Position numbers and translations under genes: made by a program. A model generated the notes under the pieces. The model was given only the letters and a program-made list of their open reading frames with translations, searched no databases and was not told the DNA's origin. A stretch of DNA of 48,776 bases from Bacteroidales bacterium (GTDB lineage Bacteria > Bacteroidota > Bacteroidia > Bacteroidales > UBA932), in NCBI GenBank assembly GCA_017438975.1, contig JAFRUH010000003.1:1-48776 (forward strand), read 5' to 3'. Shown piece after piece: positions 45,790 through 48,776 of the stretch (position 1 is its first letter; each line of letters opens with the position of its first letter).

Positions 45790-45797
45790 TATCTTTG
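45790..45797 (+). promoter_or_regulatory. -7 box for tRNA-Ala
   Basis: TATCTTTG is a perfect TAnnTTTG match ending 11 bases before the first base of the tRNA. A partial -33 (CTTG, 45765-45768) lies 21 bases upstream. Confidence 0.7.
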
Positions 45798-45808
45798 CAA
45801 TCCAAATC

Positions 45809-45881
45809 GGGGTATTAGCTCAGTTGGTAGAGCGTTTGAATGGCATTCAAAAGGTCAGGAGTTCGATTCTCCTATGCTCCA
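45809..45881 (+). tRNA. tRNA-Ala(GGC)
   Basis: The 73-base sequence folds as a standard cloverleaf. The acceptor stem is GGGGTAT/ATGCTCC, with two G-T pairs. The D arm is GCTCAGTTGGTAGAGC, and the anticodon stem is TTTGA/TCAAA. The loop ATGGCAT gives anticodon GGC, which reads GCC and GCU alanine codons. The T arm is AGGAG-TTCGATT-CTCCT and the discriminator base is A. The 3' CCA is not encoded. Confidence 0.97.
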
Positions 45882-45882
45882 C

Positions 45883-45918
45883 AAAAATCCCTCTCAGATT
45901 AGTCTGAGGGGGATTTTT
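45883..45918 (+). terminator. Rho-independent terminator after tRNA-Ala
   Basis: AAAAATCCCTCTCAGA (45883-45898) pairs with TCTGAGGGGGATTTTT (45903-45918) around a TTAG loop, with only one G-T pair. The T-run ends the stem. It starts 2 bases after the tRNA. Confidence 0.9.
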
Positions 45919-46080
45919 CGTATAGAATGTGACAAAAAGTGTAACAATCGTGCCACTTTTTGCTTTATTTGTAGTCGTTTACAGTCGGGAATAGTTGTTC
46001 CGCCGTTTTATTTGTTTCCCCACGCAGTATTACGAATTTTTGTAGTCTTATTATTAATTATAAAAAAGCCTGTAGTCTAC

Positions 46081-46301
46081 ATGGACAAGAGACAACTCGT
46101 GGATGGCTGCAAACGAGGGGACCCCGCATCTGTGGAGGCCCTTTACCGAGGCTATTCCGGGAAGCTCATGGGATATGCAGGCACTATGTGGATTCTCAGG
46201 AGGTAGTGGAAGATCTGCTGCACGACGCCTTCATCGTCATTCTGTCATCCATCGGCCGGTTGAAGAAAAGAAATAGAAACCTTCTACGGCCTTTTATATA
46301 A
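46081..46301 (+). pseudogene. Broken ECF sigma-factor gene (region 2 only)
   Basis: The ATG at 46081 opens MDKRQLVDGCKRGDPASVEA and then LYRGYSGKLMG, a normal ECF sigma N-terminus, but the frame stops at 46206. One base is missing near 46173-46175. Reading on in the third frame restores CRHYVDSQEVVEDLLHDAF and then IVILSSIGRL, a typical region 2, which then loses similarity and stops at 46301. Region 4 (the DNA-binding helix-turn-helix) is absent. It is therefore both frameshifted and truncated. It is unrelated in sequence to the intact sigma factor at 2260. Confidence 0.75.
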
Positions 46302-46323
46302 TCCCGATGTTGAGAACTACGAT

Positions 46324-47205
46324 TTACGACTGATTTACCTTGATGGTGGTGAAGACATCGCCACATTCCATCTCAATAATGGCATGACGGGGCTTTGCAA
46401 GATAGTTTTGATCGACCGTAATGAAGAGCTGGTTGCTGTCTCCCTTGTTCGGGACGACGGCATGGAACCAGTCGCCTTCGAGGATGTCAAAACTGCAGGC
46501 CTGTTCTCCGTCCGAGGAAATGGCGTGAAAGTAATCTCCGACACGCTGCCAGATTCCTTCCTCATCAGGTTCGGCGGAATAACCGCCATTGATCCACCAG
46601 GATTTGTAATTGAGCATGGAAACGACTATCGTGCCACCTTCGGAAGGAAGACTAACCTCGGGTCTGTCCAATTGGATGGCCGGCCAGCCGCCATCAATCA
46701 ATTGGCTCTCTTTCCATAAGTCGATGAGCGTTTGGTCAATGTGGTACGTGAGGACGACTAGGTCATGGCGCAGTTTCTTCCCGTCAAGATCTATAACCTC
46801 ATAAGTCTCTTCCTTCTCAAAGTTGGTGTAGAAACGCTCCGCCCAGGGTGTCATCTGGCTGGATTGAACACAGACAATCTCCGTCCCGTCGGCAAGGTTG
46901 ATGACGGCCCGGAGGCTTTCTTCAATGGATACACCAGGCACGGCGGCACCTATGTCAAGCTTCACCATCTCACCTGCCATAATGTCTGAAGTGACATCTT
47001 CATGGTATCCAAACGGATATGAGGTGGTGAGTTTTACGGTTGCTTCCGTTTCGTTCTTTACCTCGCTCCAGCCACAACGCACCCATTCAACGATTACTCC
47101 CAGTTCATCCTCAGTATAGATTTTATCCTCATCAGAACCGGCTTCTTTTTCACATCCGGAAAGGACCAATGCGGCCATAGTAGCCCAAAAAACAAGTCTT
47201 TTCAT
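46324..47205 (-). CDS. BACON-like lipoprotein of unknown function
   Basis: The ATG at 47205 encodes 293 residues with lipobox LVLSGC (Cys18); a TTG 6 bases upstream is not needed. The N-terminal half is a beta-rich domain without recognised family (VIVEWVRCGWSEVKNETEATV). The C-terminal half (about 180-293) resembles a BACON-type Ig-like domain: RPEVSLPSEGGTIVVSM, WWINGG and a final VFTTIKVNQ strand. It is exposed at the cell surface or periplasm by inference. It lies in the less GC-rich segment after the tRNA and faces the sigma pseudogene, with no intact partner nearby. Confidence 0.75.
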   Translation of the reverse strand: MKRLVFWATMAALVLSGCEKEAGSDEDKIYTEDELGVIVEWVRCGWSEVKNETEATVKLTTSYPFGYHEDVTSDIMAGEMVKLDIGAAVPGVSIEESLRAVINLADGTEIVCVQSSQMTPWAERFYTNFEKEETYEVIDLDGKKLRHDLVVLTYHIDQTLIDLWKESQLIDGGWPAIQLDRPEVSLPSEGGTIVVSMLNYKSWWINGGYSAEPDEEGIWQRVGDYFHAISSDGEQACSFDILEGDWFHAVVPNKGDSNQLFITVDQNYLAKPRHAIIEMECGDVFTTIKVNQS

Positions 47206-47418
47206 AAGCAACTGTCAACTATACAACCATAAAACACAGGATTATAGAGAATCTTGCATCCAAAGGATAAATATACTTTATTTAGTATGGAAAACAAACA
47301 CTTACTCAACTATATTTCACAAAAAAAAGGACGACAATCAGAGTTGGTTCCTATTTTAACCCGTCTTATGTGAATATTAACATAAGAATGGGAGGGATTT
47401 GGGCGATTCCTTTTCAAA

Positions 47419-47762
47419 GTGGAAAGCCTCATCATGGTTAGCATCGTTACATCTGTTGGCGCAGATGGTTCTCAGCCGACAAAGCAATTCTTACATACTA
47501 CTGAGACCGATATGGTGTATCGTTTAGATGCATCCGATTATAAGCAATACGACTCCGTTCATGACCTAGATGATAGAATCAACCAATGGCAGGCTGTGTA
47601 TCAGGGAATCCAGGTCGGACGATTTTGATTAAAGCTCCTTATTGGCATGAAACCGCTGTTTTTAATAAACACGTCGCCTCCCTTAATACTCTCTATTCAA
47701 GTCAACAATCAGATCCACTCTTGTATATCAAAACCGAAATGATGGTTGGCATTCTCTGCTGA
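47419..47762 (+). pseudogene. Possible frameshifted hypothetical ORF
   Basis: A frame starting at GTG 47419 (or ATG 47434) encodes about 60 protein-like residues (QPTKQFLHTTETDMVYRLD, INQWQAVYQGIQVG) and stops at 47628. A second frame continues without a break in character (TILIKAPYWHETAVFNKHV, LYIKTEMMVGILC) to a stop at 47762. Joined by a small indel near 47615, they would make one protein of about 110 residues. No family is recognised. The upstream 47206-47418 contains no clear promoter, and further protein-like sequence (RMGGIWAIPFQSGKPHHG) in the third frame suggests more decay. Confidence 0.35.
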
Positions 47763-48267
47763 AAACTGAGCTTGATTCTAACGCAAACTGCCACGGCTCG
47801 GGACAATTTCCGTGTTGGCATTTGCATTTTCTTCTATCTCCGGGCTTGCCCGGATTCTGCCACCTTTTAAGGGTGGTTGGTAACTTAATACCCCCTTCCC
47901 TAAAGGGAAGAGGAGGGCTGCCAGGAGATCAGCAAGCTGAGGTTGGCAGAATTCCGGTCCGATATGGCGCTTCTGATAGCCCTCTCGAAAAGAGGTTTGT
48001 GCCAACCCTTCTTTGGCACATTTTGGATAATTCCCTTCCGGGCTTGCCCGGTTTATGGACACTGAAAATAGGGATTGGTAACTTAATATGTAGGCCGACT
48101 CCCGTCGCCTACTATAGGGCCAAATGTTGGCAAGCCCTTTCTGGCAGGAATGAGGAAAAACACTTTTCATACGTTGAATTCTTTTTCGGGCCGGGCAGAT
48201 GTGACGATAGCTCGCACCTTCGCAGGCCGAGCCCATCGTGCATAATATTTCTCTTTTGACCCGCAGT
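47763..48267. other. Non-coding segment dense in hairpins and repeats
   Basis: No credible gene is seen in these 505 bases. At least seven short inverted repeats occur. Examples are CCGGGC-tt-GCCCGG at 47840-47853 and 48038-48051, CTTCCCT/AGGGAAG at 47895-47910, and CTGCCA/TGGCAG at 47918-47949. Others are CCTCT/AGAGG at 47981-47995, TGTGCCAA/TTGGCACA at 47998-48020, GTAGGCCGAC/GTCGCCTAC at 48090-48112 and GCCAA/TTGGC at 48119-48131. An open frame on the minus strand through this segment lacks protein-like character. Confidence 0.6.
47840..48088 (+). repeat. Pair of 51-base elements with identical ends
   Basis: Copies at 47840-47890 and 48038-48088 share the first 14 bases (CCGGGCTTGCCCGG) and the last 14 bases (TTGGTAACTTAATA) exactly. 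The middle 23 bases differ. The copies start 198 bases apart. Confidence 0.75.
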
Positions 48268-48618
48268 TTATTTGCGGGACGATTGGTAATCGTCGGCCAA
48301 CCTGCGGGCTGTGTCGACGTCAAAGACGATCCGTCGCCCGATGCGGGAGACGACGGCAGGACGGAGGATTCCGCCGCCATCGGAGGAGCCATCTTCTTCT
48401 CGTGGCGTACGCATAAGTGCATAGACCGTGGAGTCGGAGCACCCGAGTTCTATTGCAAGGGCATGAACGCCGAGTGCCTTCTGCCCAGGTGGAGCCGGGG
48501 ATGATCCCGTGTTCGGGGAAATGGAGAGAGCATAGTGAGTGAGTTGGCAGTATTCCTCTCCGGTCATCTGCCAAAGGGGCTTCTGGAGGAGCCCTTCAAT
48601 AAGATTGTTCGAGTCCAT
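48268..48618 (-). CDS. DUF3853-like mobile-element protein with helix-turn-helix
   Basis: The 116-residue protein opens with KPLWQMTGEEYCQL, matching the start of DUF3853 proteins (typically a PLWQMTGEE-type motif). These are carried by Bacteroides conjugative elements and prophage-like islands. The middle ALAIELGCSDSTVYALMRT looks like an excisionase-type winged-helix recognition segment. RIGRRIVFDVDTARRLAD at the end matches the family's closing strand. The role is probably DNA binding in element regulation or excision. It reads leftward, with repeats upstream of its start. No integrase is within the window; one may lie beyond the right edge. Confidence 0.75.
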   Translation of the reverse strand: MDSNNLIEGLLQKPLWQMTGEEYCQLTHYALSISPNTGSSPAPPGQKALGVHALAIELGCSDSTVYALMRTPREEDGSSDGGGILRPAVVSRIGRRIVFDVDTARRLADDYQSSRK

Positions 48619-48684
48619 AATAGCATAAAGTTTAACGTATTATCAAGTACAGTCCGGCAGGAAGTATCCTACGCGCGTTTTGCC

Positions 48685-48722
48685 GGAATGTGCCAAACAC
48701 GGGAAAGGGAATGTGCCAAACA
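48685..48722. repeat. Iteron-like direct repeats upstream of the DUF3853-like gene
   Basis: GGAATGTGCCAAACA occurs at 48685-48699 and 48708-48722, a 23-base period, about 66 bases upstream of the ATG at 48618. A TCCGGCA/TGCCGGA inverted repeat (48653-48687) overlaps the first copy. These could be operator or replication/excision protein sites. Confidence 0.55.
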
Positions 48723-48776
48723 TCTGTCTGACAAGCCCTTCGCCCAAGTGCATGTTAGGAAGAAGCATTTGAAAAG

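Noticed and set aside
45787-46080. Open frame upstream of the sigma remnant
   Set aside because: It runs through the tRNA and its terminator. Coding character begins only at the ATG 46081.
47287-47373. 28-codon ORF starting MENKHLLNYIS
   Set aside because: Too short and without a visible promoter, ribosome site or relatives; overlapping frames look equally protein-like.
47778-48422. Minus-strand open frame of 214 residues across the repeat region
   Set aside because: It crosses hairpins and part of the DUF3853-like gene in another frame and lacks protein-like composition.
48685-48722. CRISPR array
   Set aside because: Only two repeats with an 8-base gap and no cas genes; the layout fits protein-binding iterons.

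Overview
The window looks like chromosomal DNA from a fairly GC-rich member of the Bacteroidales (Bacteroidota). The evidence is a SusC/SusD pair with an ECF sigma factor and a FecR anti-sigma factor, many lipoproteins with BACON or GLUG-type modules, a BatABCDE aerotolerance operon, and recurring TAnnTTTG (-7) promoter boxes with few Shine-Dalgarno sites. No species can be named from the sequence alone.

Layout. (1) 1-16710, plus strand: the end of an EEP-family hydrolase, a terminator, then a glycan-utilisation locus. It holds a secreted clan-A-like glycoside hydrolase, an ECF sigma factor, FecR, an STN-containing SusC, SusD, a BACON/GLUG/NAGPA phosphodiester-glycosidase lipoprotein, a large GLUG-repeat lipoprotein, a beta-propeller lipoprotein and a Tat-exported metallophosphoesterase. 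(2) 16715-19474, minus strand: a small lipoprotein, a second metallophosphoesterase and a GH43/GH32-like propeller protein. (3) 19648-25063, plus strand: a GH20-like protein, a second propeller lipoprotein homologous to the first, and an M14 peptidase. (4) 25337-27171, minus strand: an FAD-dependent oxidoreductase and a lipoprotein consisting only of a TonB-receptor plug domain. (5) 27281-30891, plus strand: gdhA, a CotH-like lipoprotein, a one-helix membrane protein and a 56-residue ORF. (6) glyA (minus) and a TrmH-family RNA methyltransferase (plus), divergently transcribed. (7) 43540-32811, minus strand: a nine-gene operon running moxR, DUF58, a membrane protein, batA, batB, batC, an in-frame batD-batE, a metallophosphoesterase/PQQ-propeller fusion and a nitroreductase lipoprotein. 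(8) truA (plus) converging on an M20 dipeptidase (minus). (9) tRNA-Ala(GGC) with a terminator, followed from about 45920 by a less GC-rich, decayed accessory segment. That segment has a broken ECF sigma gene, a BACON-like lipoprotein, a frameshifted ORF, about 500 bases dense in hairpins and repeats, and a DUF3853-like mobile-element gene preceded by iteron-like repeats.

How it fits together. Sections 1-3 read as an outer-membrane system that senses and imports a glycan through trans-envelope signalling (STN domain of SusC, then FecR, then ECF sigma). The surface and periplasmic enzyme set is biased toward phosphate: a NAGPA-type phosphodiester glycosidase, two metallophosphoesterases and an EEP enzyme. 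A phosphate-bearing or phosphodiester-linked glycan is therefore a plausible substrate, but this is inference. Sections 4-8 are mostly housekeeping or envelope-maintenance functions. Section 9 looks like a tRNA-adjacent genomic island in decay.
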